Of a stretch of DNA of 64,000 nucleotides, positions 54,214 to 63,408 are shown piece by piece. Position numbers and translations under genes: made by a program. The stretch comes from Beijerinckiaceae bacterium (GTDB taxonomy: Bacteria > Pseudomonadota > Alphaproteobacteria > Rhizobiales > Beijerinckiaceae). The stretch lies in the NCBI GenBank assembly GCA_947452455.1, contig CANGBX010000005.1, positions 62,001-126,000 of the forward strand, given 5' to 3'. The notes beneath the pieces were generated by a model. The model saw nothing but the letters and a program-made list of their open reading frames with translations. It did not search any database and was not told the origin of the DNA. Position 1 is the stretch's first letter, and each line of letters starts with the position of its first letter.

Positions 54214-55317
54214 ATGCCTGAATTGCCCGTCGAAGCTTCGAAATTTGCCGGCATGTCGGAAGAGCAGCAGCGCTCATTCCCGCGCCGCACGGTGATCGGT
54301 GAACATTTGTCGGACGCCGAGCTTGAAGCCATGCCGCAAATGATCTCGACCGATTCACATGTCATGGAGCCCGAAGAGCTCTGGCGTGAATTGCCCAAGC
54401 ACATGCAGGACATGCTGCCCAAAGTGCCGTTCCGCAATTCGCCGCCCGGCGCGACCGATCCGCATCTGCGTTTGGCAGATCAAAATACCGATGGCGTGGC
54501 GGCTGAAATTCTCTTTCCCAATTACGGCATGGCGCTGTTTGGGATGGATGACATTCCGACCCAAGAGCAATCCTTCAAACTCTATAATGATTGGATGCGC
54601 GACTTCTGCCAGACGGACCCGAAGCGTCTCTATGGCTCGCCGCTGATCTCGGTCTATGACATCCAAGGCGCGGTGAAAGAGTTTCATCGCGGTCTGAATA
54701 TGGGCCTCAAAGGCTGCATGGTCTGGCAAGTGCCTGATCCGCGCCTGCCTTTCACCTCGGACCATTACGAACCGCTCTGGGCTGCGGCCAATGAAGCCAA
54801 GGCGCCGATCATCTGTCACATTCTGACAGGACATTCCTACATCAAGGGTGGTCAGAAGGGTGGTGTCTTGGGTCTGAAAGATGCGACCAACGCCAAGACG
54901 AATGATTCCGCCAATACGCTTTTTGATTTCATCTTCTCGGGCGCTTTTGATCGCTATCCCGATCTCAAGCTTCTGATGGCCGAGAGCGAGATCGGCTGGC
55001 TGCCGTTCATGCTGCAGCAATGGGATTATTATTTCGAGCGCTTCCGCAAAGATCGCCCCATGCCGATCAAGCGCAAGCCCTCAGAGATTTTCGAAGAACA
55101 TGTCTATGGCACGTTCTTGGAAGATTATGTCGGCACGCGCTTCTTCCCCTGGTGGGGTGAGAAGAATTGCATGTGGTCCAACGATTACCCGCATTTCAAC
55201 ATGACCTTCCCGCATTCGCGACAGGTGGTTGAATATCATCTGAAGGGTCTGTCAGATGAGAAGCGCAAGCGTTTGACGCGCGACAATGCCATCAAGCTCT
55301 TCAATCTCGACCTCTGA
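54214..55317 (+). CDS. Amidohydrolase-family metal hydrolase
   Basis: A 367-residue ACMSD/OmpAla-like TIM-barrel hydrolase. The first metal-binding D-x-H is in STDSHVMEPEELW, more ligands are His in ICHILTGHSY and Asp in MWSNDYPHFNM. This group includes decarboxylases (ACMSD, gamma-resorcylate, 5-carboxyvanillate) and hydrolases of lactones and amides. It is 41 nt after cupin1 and 56 nt before Bug8. Confidence 0.86.
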   Translation: MPELPVEASKFAGMSEEQQRSFPRRTVIGEHLSDAELEAMPQMISTDSHVMEPEELWRELPKHMQDMLPKVPFRNSPPGATDPHLRLADQNTDGVAAEILFPNYGMALFGMDDIPTQEQSFKLYNDWMRDFCQTDPKRLYGSPLISVYDIQGAVKEFHRGLNMGLKGCMVWQVPDPRLPFTSDHYEPLWAAANEAKAPIICHILTGHSYIKGGQKGGVLGLKDATNAKTNDSANTLFDFIFSGAFDRYPDLKLLMAESEIGWLPFMLQQWDYYFERFRKDRPMPIKRKPSEIFEEHVYGTFLEDYVGTRFFPWWGEKNCMWSNDYPHFNMTFPHSRQVVEYHLKGLSDEKRKRLTRDNAIKLFNLDL

Positions 55318-55373
55318 GGTCGAGACGGAGAGTTTGATAATCCGCCGTTTGTTGAGCGAAAGGGGAGACGCTC

Positions 55374-56393
55374 ATGCGAAGGCTTTTAGGATTTGCAGCT
55401 TGCTTAGGATTGCTCGGCACACCCGCGCAGGCTGAAACGCCTGATACGGATTTCTTTGCCGGAAAATCCATCACCGTTCTGATCGGCTATGCGGCTGGTG
55501 GGACTTATGATGCGACAGCCCGTTTGCTGTCGCGTCATATGGGCCATCACATTGCAGGCCATCCGATCATGTTGCCGCAAAATCTACCGGGTTCGGGCGG
55601 CATCAAAACCATTCTCAATCTTTATACGGTTGCGCCGCGTGACGGCACGACGCTTGGCATGCTCTCGCGCAGTTATCCGCTGGAGCCCGCCTTCAATCCG
55701 CAATCGGCCAAATATGATCCGCGCGCCTTCATTCCGATTGGCAGCACCTCGAAAGAAGTGTCGGTCGGCGTTGTATGGCACACGAAGAAGATCACTTCAG
55801 TCAAAGACCTGTACACACGCGAGATCACGACAGGTGCGACGGGTGCGACCGATGATACGGGGCGCTTTCCAACACTCTTCACCAATCTGACGGGTGCGAA
55901 AATCAAAGTCATCACCGGCTATCCGGGCGGCAATGATGTCACCATGGCGATGGAAAAGGGCGAAGTTGATGCCCGCTTCGGTTGGTCATGGGGCTCGTTG
56001 AAGAGCCGCTCGCGTCCGTGGTTGGACGAGAAGAAGGTCAATATCATCGTGCAGATGGGGCTCGAAAAAGCTGTCGATCTGCCGGATGTGCCCCTCATTA
56101 TGGATTTTGCCAAGAATGAGACGGACCGCAAGGCGCTGGAATTTCTGTTCACACCACAAGTGACGGCTTGGCCACTGGTGGCGCCGCCCAATGTGCCCGA
56201 AGCACGCATCAAAATTCTGCGCACGGCTTTCATGAAGACAATGCAAGATCCGGCTTTTCTCGCAGAAGCAAATAAGCTTGGCATCGAAGTGGATCCGGTG
56301 ACGGGTGAGAAAATGCAGGAACTCGTCACACGCATCTCGGGCTTTGAACGGCCTGTGATTGATCGGGCTCTGGAATTGACGGTTGTAAAATAA
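55374..56393 (+). CDS. Bug/TctC-type binding protein (Bug8)
   Basis: A 339-residue receptor with signal peptide ending TPAQA, ITVLIGYAAGGTYDATARLL, SRHMGHHIAGHPIMLPQNLP, ITGYPGGNDVTMAMEKGEVD. IPG of the shared signature is IAG here. Lies between the amidohydrolase and TauD2 genes. Confidence 0.87.
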   Translation: MRRLLGFAACLGLLGTPAQAETPDTDFFAGKSITVLIGYAAGGTYDATARLLSRHMGHHIAGHPIMLPQNLPGSGGIKTILNLYTVAPRDGTTLGMLSRSYPLEPAFNPQSAKYDPRAFIPIGSTSKEVSVGVVWHTKKITSVKDLYTREITTGATGATDDTGRFPTLFTNLTGAKIKVITGYPGGNDVTMAMEKGEVDARFGWSWGSLKSRSRPWLDEKKVNIIVQMGLEKAVDLPDVPLIMDFAKNETDRKALEFLFTPQVTAWPLVAPPNVPEARIKILRTAFMKTMQDPAFLAEANKLGIEVDPVTGEKMQELVTRISGFERPVIDRALELTVVK

Positions 56394-56435
56394 ACGAGCT
56401 GGGCACAAAGCCCGCCAATCATAAGGGAGGATGTC

Positions 56436-57314
56436 ATGCAGCATGTCATGGATATGCGGGTCGTGAAAATGCCGGCAGGATGTGGTGCCTTTATTGAAGG
56501 CGTCGATCTCTCACGCGACATGACTACGGAAGAATTCGCCTTTGTGAAAAAAGCCTGGGACGAAAATCTCGTTCTTGTCTTTCGCGGGCAAAATATTTCT
56601 GAAGACGATCAACTGCGCTTTGCCTCGCGTTTTGGCCCCTTGGGTGACCGCAAGATCGCACCCGACAAGCTGAAAGAGCGGGCCGAGGGCGTCAAGCAAG
56701 TCAATCCGAAAATTTTGCTCGTGAGCAATATCAAGGAAAACGGCAAGGCGATTGGCGCTTTTGGCGATGGCGAAATGTGGTTCCACATTGACTCCGGCTA
56801 TTCGTCCAAACCCTATCTCTACACATTCATCTATGGCGTGGTGTTGCCCTCAGAAGGTGGAAACACGCTGTTCTCGAATATGTATAAAGCAGCCGAAGCC
56901 GTGCCCGCGAAATTGCGGGAGCGGCTGAAAGGTCGCCGCGCGCTGCATATTCATGAATATAAGCGCAATGAGAAGGTCGATCTCTCGGCTGACATCAGCG
57001 GCGTGCCACATTTCTGGCATCCGCTCTTCATCAAACATCCTTCGACAGGACGCGAGTCGTTGTTTGTGGATCGTCTGATGACACAGGCGATTGAAGGTCT
57101 GGATCCGGCTGAGAGTGACGACATTCTTGCTCAACTCTATGATATCGGCGAGCGCAAAGACTTCATCTACGAGCATGTCTGGCAGCTCAATGATCTTGTC
57201 ATGTGGGACAATCTTTCGACCATTCATGCGCGCACCTGGTTCCCGCCCGAAGAGCAGCGTCTGTTGCGCCGCTGTACGGTTGAAGGTTCCGGCGTGTCAA
57301 GTTTTGGAGAATAA
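56436..57314 (+). CDS. TauD/TfdA-type dioxygenase (TauD2)
   Basis: A 292-residue Fe(II)/2-oxoglutarate enzyme: H-x-D in MWFHIDSGYSSKPY, distal His in NLSTIHARTWFP, Arg nearby in LLRRCTVEG. It shares length and layout with TauD1 but the sequences differ strongly. Ends 2 nt before cupin2, so tightly coupled. Substrate unknown. Confidence 0.9.
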   Translation: MQHVMDMRVVKMPAGCGAFIEGVDLSRDMTTEEFAFVKKAWDENLVLVFRGQNISEDDQLRFASRFGPLGDRKIAPDKLKERAEGVKQVNPKILLVSNIKENGKAIGAFGDGEMWFHIDSGYSSKPYLYTFIYGVVLPSEGGNTLFSNMYKAAEAVPAKLRERLKGRRALHIHEYKRNEKVDLSADISGVPHFWHPLFIKHPSTGRESLFVDRLMTQAIEGLDPAESDDILAQLYDIGERKDFIYEHVWQLNDLVMWDNLSTIHARTWFPPEEQRLLRRCTVEGSGVSSFGE

Positions 57315-57316
57315 AC

Positions 57317-57901
57317 ATGGCAAGTCAACGCATGCCCGCTTTGCAGTCGTTCATTGATGACTTGCGGGCGATCTGGGCGACGGATTCCGACATTGGTTCG
57401 TGCATGGAAAAAGCCAAGCCTTTGCTTGAAAAGCTCGTGCAGAACCAGGAGCTGCAAGCCCGTTCAGTCGATTGGCCCTCAACCGAGGGACGCAAAAATC
57501 TTTTGCTTTACGTCGACGACCAATATGAATTTGCGGTCAATGCTGTGGTGCGTGTGCCGGGCCGCAAGGGCTCTGTGCATGACCATGCCCATGCCTGGGT
57601 GCTATATGGCGTTCTCTGCGGCACGGAATCGCTCGAGCGCTACGAGCGCATTGATGACCGCTCGCGCGATGATTTTGCACAAGTGCGCATGACATCGGTG
57701 AGTGTTGGCTCACCGGGTAAAGTCGATCTTGTGCCGCCGTTTGATATTCACGCAGAGCAGGGTGGCCCGACGCGTTCTGTCGCCATCATTCTGCGCTCAA
57801 CCAAACTCGGCGATATTACGCAGCGCCAATATGATGCTGTGACGGGGGAAGTGCGGCCGGGCCCAGGCCCCACGCAAATTCCTTTCGAGCTGACGGCCTA
57901 A
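57317..57901 (+). CDS. Cupin/cysteine-dioxygenase-like protein (Cupin2)
   Basis: A 194-residue protein with a cupin-fold core: VHDHAHAWVLYGVLCGTESLE, with H-x-H and the following Glu as likely metal ligands, and PPFDIHAEQGG giving the second-motif His. The helical N-terminus (residues ~1-60) and the motif resemble cysteine dioxygenase and related thiol dioxygenases. Tightly linked with TauD2 and Bug9. Confidence 0.8.
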   Translation: MASQRMPALQSFIDDLRAIWATDSDIGSCMEKAKPLLEKLVQNQELQARSVDWPSTEGRKNLLLYVDDQYEFAVNAVVRVPGRKGSVHDHAHAWVLYGVLCGTESLERYERIDDRSRDDFAQVRMTSVSVGSPGKVDLVPPFDIHAEQGGPTRSVAIILRSTKLGDITQRQYDAVTGEVRPGPGPTQIPFELTA

Positions 57902-57940
57902 TATCTCATTCGGGTTGCATTGCCATCGAGGGGGAATGCC

Positions 57941-58939
57941 ATGCGCATACCGGGTCTGTTGATTTTATCTCTGGCTTTGTTCACCGCTGGTCCGCTTGCT
58001 GCGCAAGCGCAAAGTGATGGCAAGCCCGTCAATATTGTTGTCGGCTTCTCGCCGGGTGGCGGATATGACATGTATGCGCGCACTTTGGCGCGCCATTACG
58101 GTCGCTATTTGCCGGGCCAGCCAAAAGTCATGGTGCAGAATATGCCGGGCGCTTCCGGCCTTAAATCTGTTACGTGGCTCGACAATGGCGCGCCGCGTGA
58201 TGGCTATACGATTTCTGCTTTCAATCCCGGACTGATTACAGAATCCGTGACCGATGCTGCAAAAATCCAGTTCAAATTTACCGATGTCGCCTGGGTCGGA
58301 TCCATCTCGCGTGATTATCGCATTTGCTATTCTTGGAATGGCACAGGCGTCAAAGATTTCGCGGATTGGTTGAAGCGCAAGCAAGTGGCTATGGGAGCAC
58401 CGGCTCCCGGATCATCGGCCTATGTGAATGCCGCCATGATGAAAAACTTGCTCGGCGTGCCGATCCATCATGTGCTCGGCTATCCCGGCAGCGCAGAAGA
58501 ACGTCTGGCCATCGAGCGCGGCGAATTGGATGGTGGTTGCGGGGCTTGGAGCAGCAATCCGCCGGAATGGGTGAAGCAGAAGAAAATCACACCCATCGTG
58601 TCTTTCACCAAGCCGCCGATTCCCAATCTTGATCAGCCGGTGCCCTTCTTCCGCGATCTTGTGAAGAACGAGGATGATAAAAAGCTGTTCGATCTGATGA
58701 CGATTCCCGATGCGGTCGGACGGCCCTATATCGTCTCCAAGGCTGTGCCGAAGGAGCGACTGGACCAGCTGCGCAAAGGTTTTGACGCAACCATGAAAGA
58801 CAAGGAATTTGTCGATGATGCGCTGCGCCTCGATCTCACAGTGAGCCCGATGACGGGCCAAGAATCCCATGATCTTGTGGCGCAGGTCTATGACATTGAT
58901 GCGCGGATGGTGGAGCGCATGCGCAAGAACGCCCATTGA
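57941..58939 (+). CDS. Bug/TctC-type binding protein (Bug9)
   Basis: A 332-residue receptor: signal peptide ending GPLAAQA, VNIVVGFSPGGGYDMYARTL, ARHYGRYLPGQPKVMVQNMP, LGYPGSAEERLAIERGELDG. ATG 57941 follows GAGGGGGAAT. Close paralogue of Bug7. Last gene of the plus-strand run. Confidence 0.88.
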   Translation: MRIPGLLILSLALFTAGPLAAQAQSDGKPVNIVVGFSPGGGYDMYARTLARHYGRYLPGQPKVMVQNMPGASGLKSVTWLDNGAPRDGYTISAFNPGLITESVTDAAKIQFKFTDVAWVGSISRDYRICYSWNGTGVKDFADWLKRKQVAMGAPAPGSSAYVNAAMMKNLLGVPIHHVLGYPGSAEERLAIERGELDGGCGAWSSNPPEWVKQKKITPIVSFTKPPIPNLDQPVPFFRDLVKNEDDKKLFDLMTIPDAVGRPYIVSKAVPKERLDQLRKGFDATMKDKEFVDDALRLDLTVSPMTGQESHDLVAQVYDIDARMVERMRKNAH

Positions 58940-58963
58940 TGAAATGGGCGGTTCTTCAACTCG

Positions 58964-59230
58964 TCAGAGCTGATAAATATAGGCCGCTGAAATGCCATGA
59001 TTGCGAGCAAGCTCGGCAACGGGCGTGCCTTTTTTGCGTTCTGCTTTGAGCATTTTACGAAAGGCGGCCAGCTCTTTGCCTGAGCGGCGCAGCCGCTTGG
59101 AGGCTGTTGAGCCTCCGGCTTTCAGTTTGGCAGGCCGGCCAGGTTTGGGGGCCGGGTTTTCGGCAATCATTTTCTCGGCAATGGCAATGAGCTTACGCAG
59201 CTGGGAAATTTCTTTGGAAGACAGTGGCAT
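58964..59230 (-). CDS. Small protein with helix-turn-helix C-terminus
   Basis: An 88-residue basic protein: MPLSSKEISQLRKLIAIAEK, a Pro/Gly/Lys linker (APKPGRPAKLKAGGST), then RSGKELAAFRKMLKAERKK and a resolvase-like HTH (GTPVAELARNHGISAAYIYQL, two helices). Convergent with Bug9 and divergent from GT25a. A candidate regulator, but no family was identified. Confidence 0.7.
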   Translation of the reverse strand: MPLSSKEISQLRKLIAIAEKMIAENPAPKPGRPAKLKAGGSTASKRLRRSGKELAAFRKMLKAERKKGTPVAELARNHGISAAYIYQL

Positions 59231-59397
59231 GGGGTCTCTCTAATAATTGAAATTAAATCGTATATATACAGAAATGACTATAACATAAAATATGATTTTT
59301 ATAAAAATTTTGATAATGATTTCCTTTCATTTCGCCATTAGCGGCCGCGCCCGAAACGGGCCGGAATTGTTTTGTTCTTTTCAAATTTGGACTGTCA

Positions 59398-60123
59398 TTG
59401 CGTAAAGAAAATTTCGTCATCACGCTGGATGAGCAAGGGCCGCGCTTTGCTGCCTTTCGGTCAGCTAATCCTCATTTGCAATTGCACGTCGCGCGCGGTG
59501 TTCGCGGGCGTGACCTGTCGCGTGAGCAACGCCTGTCGCAGGGGCTGATCACCCGCGAGGCGTTGGATGCGGGCGCGGTAAGCGATGGTGAGGTTGGTTG
59601 TGCAGCCAGTCATGTGGCGCTTTGGCGTGAATCTGCGCGGCTCGACCGGCCCTTTCTCATTCTAGAAGATGATGTCATCACCCATCCGCAGATTGAGGCG
59701 CAGATTGCGCGAATTGATTTTCCCTTTGATGTGATTTTCTTCGGCGTGAATACAGATACGCTTTTGGCCACGCTTTCGCCTGAAGGTGTGCGCGAATTTT
59801 CTTCCTTTGTAGATCGTTATCCGCCGCCAGCGCGCATTGCGCAGATTTTGAAACAGACCGATCTCTCGCGCATGGCTTTTCGGCCCGTGCTCAATGCCTT
59901 TGGCTTATGTTGCTATCTGGTCTCGCCACAGGGAGCTGCCAAACTTGCACAGCGTATTCTTCCCTTGCGTCTGGATGGTGTTCAGATTCCCGATTTGAAA
60001 AGTGCCAGCGTGCGCGGCACCAGCATTGATCGGCGCATGAATGCGCTTTTTCCGGATTTGCGCGCCTTTGTCATGCGCCCCTTTCTCGCCTGGACGCCCA
60101 ATACGGATTCGAGCACAAGATGA
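59398..60123 (+). CDS. GT25-like glycosyltransferase (GT25a)
   Basis: A 241-residue protein of GT25 (LPS glycosyltransferase) pattern: VGCAASHVALWRESARLDRPFLILEDDV with the LEDD motif, DFPFDVIFFGVNTDTL, CCYLVSPQGAAKLAQRI. It starts with TTG 59398. Probably adds a sugar to a surface glycan. Overlaps GT25b by 4 nt. The AT-rich stretch 59231-59397 upstream may hold its promoter. Confidence 0.85.
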   Translation: MRKENFVITLDEQGPRFAAFRSANPHLQLHVARGVRGRDLSREQRLSQGLITREALDAGAVSDGEVGCAASHVALWRESARLDRPFLILEDDVITHPQIEAQIARIDFPFDVIFFGVNTDTLLATLSPEGVREFSSFVDRYPPPARIAQILKQTDLSRMAFRPVLNAFGLCCYLVSPQGAAKLAQRILPLRLDGVQIPDLKSASVRGTSIDRRMNALFPDLRAFVMRPFLAWTPNTDSSTR

Positions 60124-60935
60124 AATGTTTCTTTATCAATCTCGATCAGGCTGAAGAGCGGCGGCAGGCACTCGAGCAGAATTTTGCCCGTTTCGCGTCA
60201 CCGGATTGGACACTGGAGCGATTTTGCGCGGTTGATACAAAGACCGTGCAAGCCCGGAAGATCACGGGACATCTGCGCCCGACCGAGATCGCCTGCGGCA
60301 TCAGCCATCTTGATCTGATGCGCGCGAAGAGAGAAGAGGCTGCTCCTTTTCTGATCCTCGAAGATGATGCTTTGTTCGGCCCTCATTCTTGTACCGCGCT
60401 GGGTGAGGCTGTTGCTCGTCTCGAACAGCAAGATACGTGGGATATTCTCTTCCCCGATCTTTGCATCGTGCAGATCGGATTGATGGCCGAGCTTCTCGCT
60501 TTGCGCCGACAGCTGATGCGTGAGGGGCAGTTCCGTCTTCTGGATCCAAGCCGCTGGGCTTTTTCATCCGCCACATCTTATATTCTGCACCCGCGTGCGA
60601 TTCCGAAAATCCTTTCGGCCCAGCCGAAAGATTGGACCTTGCCCTATGATCTTTTGCTGCGTCAGCTTGTGCAGCAAGGGCGCTTGCGTGCGCGCTGTAT
60701 TTTTCCCTTTGCACTGTCGCTGGAAGAAACATCAAACGCCTCTACCATCACACCGGGCGATGAAACGCGCACGGGCTTCATCTGGTATTTGTTTCGTCGC
60801 ATGATTTGGCGTGACGGCAATTTCGAAGAACATCTGGCCGATGTTGAAAATGTCTCTCAAGAATTGAGCGCCGAAACATGGGCCCATGCACGGCTTTGGG
60901 CGGCCATGGCGGATCCGAGCTTTCTGCCCAAATGA
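60120..60935 (+). CDS. GT25-like glycosyltransferase (GT25b)
   Basis: A 271-residue paralogue: MKCFFINLDQAEERRQALEQNFARF, GCGISHLDLMRAKREEA, PFLILEDDALFGPHSC with EDD, and the C-terminal MIWRDGNFEEHLADVENVSQ. ATG overlaps the GT25a stop (ATGA). Active site looks intact. Confidence 0.86.
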   Translation: MKCFFINLDQAEERRQALEQNFARFASPDWTLERFCAVDTKTVQARKITGHLRPTEIACGISHLDLMRAKREEAAPFLILEDDALFGPHSCTALGEAVARLEQQDTWDILFPDLCIVQIGLMAELLALRRQLMREGQFRLLDPSRWAFSSATSYILHPRAIPKILSAQPKDWTLPYDLLLRQLVQQGRLRARCIFPFALSLEETSNASTITPGDETRTGFIWYLFRRMIWRDGNFEEHLADVENVSQELSAETWAHARLWAAMADPSFLPK

Positions 60936-61033
60936 AAATGCTTGTGCGGAGAGCGAGAAGCGCTTTTGACCCATGATGGGGCGCTCGCTACGATGGGGCA
61001 TATTTCATTTCTCTGTTCAGTGATTCGATTTTC

Positions 61034-61783
61034 ATGAAATGTTTTTTTCTGTCTGCCGATGGCGATCCGCAGGCTTGGGCGCAAACGCAAGAGTCTTTTC
61101 TCAACCATGCGCCAGCCCATTGGGAAATCGACTTTTTCCGGCTCAATCCCGAGAAGGATTTGGTGCACGCTTGGCGTGATCTGGTGTTGGCGCAACAGGC
61201 GCTGGGCCAAGCCTTTATGCTCGCCACACCTGGGGCGCGGTTTGGCCAGCATACCTGCACCACCATCGACAATAGCGTCGCGCATCTGGAAAAGAGCGGC
61301 GGATTTGATTTGCTCTTCAGTGATCTGCGGCTTTTGCAGGCGGGCGCTATGGCAGATCTCTTCGTGCTGCGCCGCCAATTGGCAGAGCATGGTCGCACGC
61401 GCCTCATTGATCCCCGTCCTTTGGTGTTTGAAGGGCCGGGCGCCTGCGTCATTCATCCGCGCGCTTGTGCGCATGTGGGCGCAATTGCATCAGCAGCATC
61501 CTTGCGAGAACTCATCGAGGGGGCACTTTGCCAGCCGGTGCGCGAAGGCGGGCTGATGGCGCGCTTCGTCTTTCCTTTTGCCACCATGGTGTCGAGCGGG
61601 GAGGATGGGCTTGTGCCGCAAGAGCCAGAGGCGCGCAGCGCGATCATCGGCGATATTTATCGCCGCATGGTCTGGCGTGATGGTGGCTGCGAGCCCGAGC
61701 TTGCGCCCTTGGCGCTCATGTCAAAAGGCCTCAGCACGGAAGCCAAGGCCTTTGCTATTCTCTGGGCTGCAATGGCAGATTAA
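61034..61783 (+). CDS. GT25-like paralogue lacking EDD (GT25c)
   Basis: A 249-residue paralogue of GT25b: MKCFFLSADGDPQAWAQTQE, then AFMLATPGARFGQHTC where GT25b has LILEDDALFGPHSC, and LLFSDLRLLQAGAMADLFVL matches LFPDLCIVQIGLMAELLAL. The EDD metal/donor motif is replaced by ATPG, so it is probably not catalytic. C-terminus RMVWRDGGCEPELAPLALM is kept. Stop shares TTAA with the convergent small gene. Confidence 0.83.
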   Translation: MKCFFLSADGDPQAWAQTQESFLNHAPAHWEIDFFRLNPEKDLVHAWRDLVLAQQALGQAFMLATPGARFGQHTCTTIDNSVAHLEKSGGFDLLFSDLRLLQAGAMADLFVLRRQLAEHGRTRLIDPRPLVFEGPGACVIHPRACAHVGAIASAASLRELIEGALCQPVREGGLMARFVFPFATMVSSGEDGLVPQEPEARSAIIGDIYRRMVWRDGGCEPELAPLALMSKGLSTEAKAFAILWAAMAD

Positions 61784-62010
61784 GCGCGGAGCCTACCGCT
61801 GGGCTTTTGTCCGGCCATGGCCATTTCGCGCGCGAAAGCAAATTCTTCCGGCGTGAGGCGCGCATTGGCGGCCAGGCCATTATCGACGCGGACTTGGCGG
61901 GCATCAGCACGCAAGCGGGCAATCTCTTCCGCATATTGCTCTACAAGCGCACGCAATTGGCGCACTTCCATGGCAAGATCGTCGTCGCTCACCTGTGCCG
62001 TATCCTTCAA
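61780..62010 (-). CDS. Small coiled-coil hypothetical protein
   Basis: A 76-residue acidic/basic protein with a heptad-like region (AMEVRQLRALVEQYAEEIARL) and RLTPEEFAFAREMAMAGQK. No family recognised. Overlaps the end of GT25c by 4 nt (TTAA). Confidence 0.55.
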   Translation of the reverse strand: MKDTAQVSDDDLAMEVRQLRALVEQYAEEIARLRADARQVRVDNGLAANARLTPEEFAFAREMAMAGQKPSGRLRA

Positions 62011-62165
62011 GTCGGTCGGTCGATCCCGAATCGGATCAATAACAACAGAATATCACATCCGGCCTCGACCCGCGCCAAAGCCCGGATCGTGTCTAGGGAT
62101 GCCATTTTCTGACGTAGCGGCATCCCCATCCGTGCTAGACAGGCGCATTGCGGATGGAGAGAAGA

Positions 62166-62384
62166 ATGGCGAAAGAACAGATCAGCCCTGAAGTGCTCGC
62201 GCTTTTGCGAATCAATGGCCTCATCATGGACGGGCTCATCAAGTCCGGCGCTGTCGAGGCCAAATGGTTTGTCGAAAATCTTGATCGGCTGTCGCGAGAA
62301 GAGCAGCATGGCCTGACGCGCGCGATCATCACCGGCATGGCCGATGCCTATCGCGCGGCCCATCAAGTGCCGCCGACCAAATAG
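62166..62384 (+). CDS. Small hypothetical protein
   Basis: A 72-residue protein, MAKEQISPEVLALLRINGL, helical throughout. ATG 62166 follows GGAGAGAAG. Function unknown. Stops 3 nt before the LLM4 stop (convergent). Confidence 0.55.
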   Translation: MAKEQISPEVLALLRINGLIMDGLIKSGAVEAKWFVENLDRLSREEQHGLTRAIITGMADAYRAAHQVPPTK

Positions 62385-62387
62385 GCT

Positions 62388-63380
62388 TTAGCTCAACTGA
62401 AGATCGGGCAGAATTTTCTGCCCGAATTCTTCCAAGCCGTCATGCATCGGCCAGAAATGCAGCATGAATAGGCTGATGCCCATCTCTTCATAGCGCTTCA
62501 TGCGCTCGACAATGGTTTTGGGCGTGCCGATGAGATTGGCGCCCACACCTGACACACCAACCTGCGCCTTGCCCGCTTCGCGCACATGCTCTGCGGCTTT
62601 GGCTTGCGCCTCTTCTTCCGTCTCGCCGATGATGACAACCGCATTGATGCCGTAATTCATCTTGCGGCCATAGGCTTTCACGCGCTCTTCCATCATCGCG
62701 GTTTCTGTTGCGATGCGCTTGAGGCTCGCCTCATAATTGGCGTGGTCGCGGTCATAATTGACAAACCATGTGTCGCATTCTTGCGCGACGACATTCATGC
62801 CATCTTCCGCGCGGCTGGCCGCAAAGAAAGGCGGGTGGGGCGCGATGACAGAGCGGGTGGGCATTTTGCCGCCCTGCATTTTGTAAAAATCGCCATCGAG
62901 CGTGAATTCATCTTCCGTCCAGAGACCTTTCATCAAGCGGATGAATTCATGCATCTGCTGATAGCGGCCATCGTCGGATTCAATCCAGCGGCCATACATA
63001 TTATGTTCAGCCGGGCGCGTGCCGTTGACGATGTTCACGCAAAAACGCCCGCCCGAAATGCGATCCAGACTGGCGCCCAGTTTGGCGGCAATGCGCGGAT
63101 CGAAAATGCCCGGATGAACAGCCGCCATCAACCGCATTTTTTTCACGACAGGCGCAAGAGCGGCAGCAAAAATCCAGGAATCGAGATCAGGCCCGAACCA
63201 GCGTTGCGCGATGAGCGTGATGTCAAAGCCCAGCTCTTCGGCGCGGTTCAGCACTTTCACCGCATATTCGAAACTGGCATCCGGCCCGCCGCCATTTGTC
63301 GTCAGCGCATCCAGCATGGGCTTGGTGACGGGATCGGGGCGGATCGTTTGCGGGGCTGGGCACCAGATGCCGAGTTTCAT
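62388..63380 (-). CDS. LLM flavin-dependent monooxygenase (LLM4)
   Basis: A 330-residue SsuD/RutA-like protein: MKLGIWCPAPQTIRPDPVTK, FDITLIAQRWFGPDLDSWIF, LDRISGGRFCVNIVNGTRPAEHNMYG, and EMGISLFMLHFWPMHDGLE. The INxVNG replaces the NLVTG of LLM1/2 and RutA. ATG 63380 has AAGGAAG upstream. It is 28 nt downstream of Bug10. Confidence 0.88.
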   Translation of the reverse strand: MKLGIWCPAPQTIRPDPVTKPMLDALTTNGGGPDASFEYAVKVLNRAEELGFDITLIAQRWFGPDLDSWIFAAALAPVVKKMRLMAAVHPGIFDPRIAAKLGASLDRISGGRFCVNIVNGTRPAEHNMYGRWIESDDGRYQQMHEFIRLMKGLWTEDEFTLDGDFYKMQGGKMPTRSVIAPHPPFFAASRAEDGMNVVAQECDTWFVNYDRDHANYEASLKRIATETAMMEERVKAYGRKMNYGINAVVIIGETEEEAQAKAAEHVREAGKAQVGVSGVGANLIGTPKTIVERMKRYEEMGISLFMLHFWPMHDGLEEFGQKILPDLQLS

Positions 63381-63408
63381 TTTCTTGCTTCCTTGCGTCG
63401 CTCTGGTT

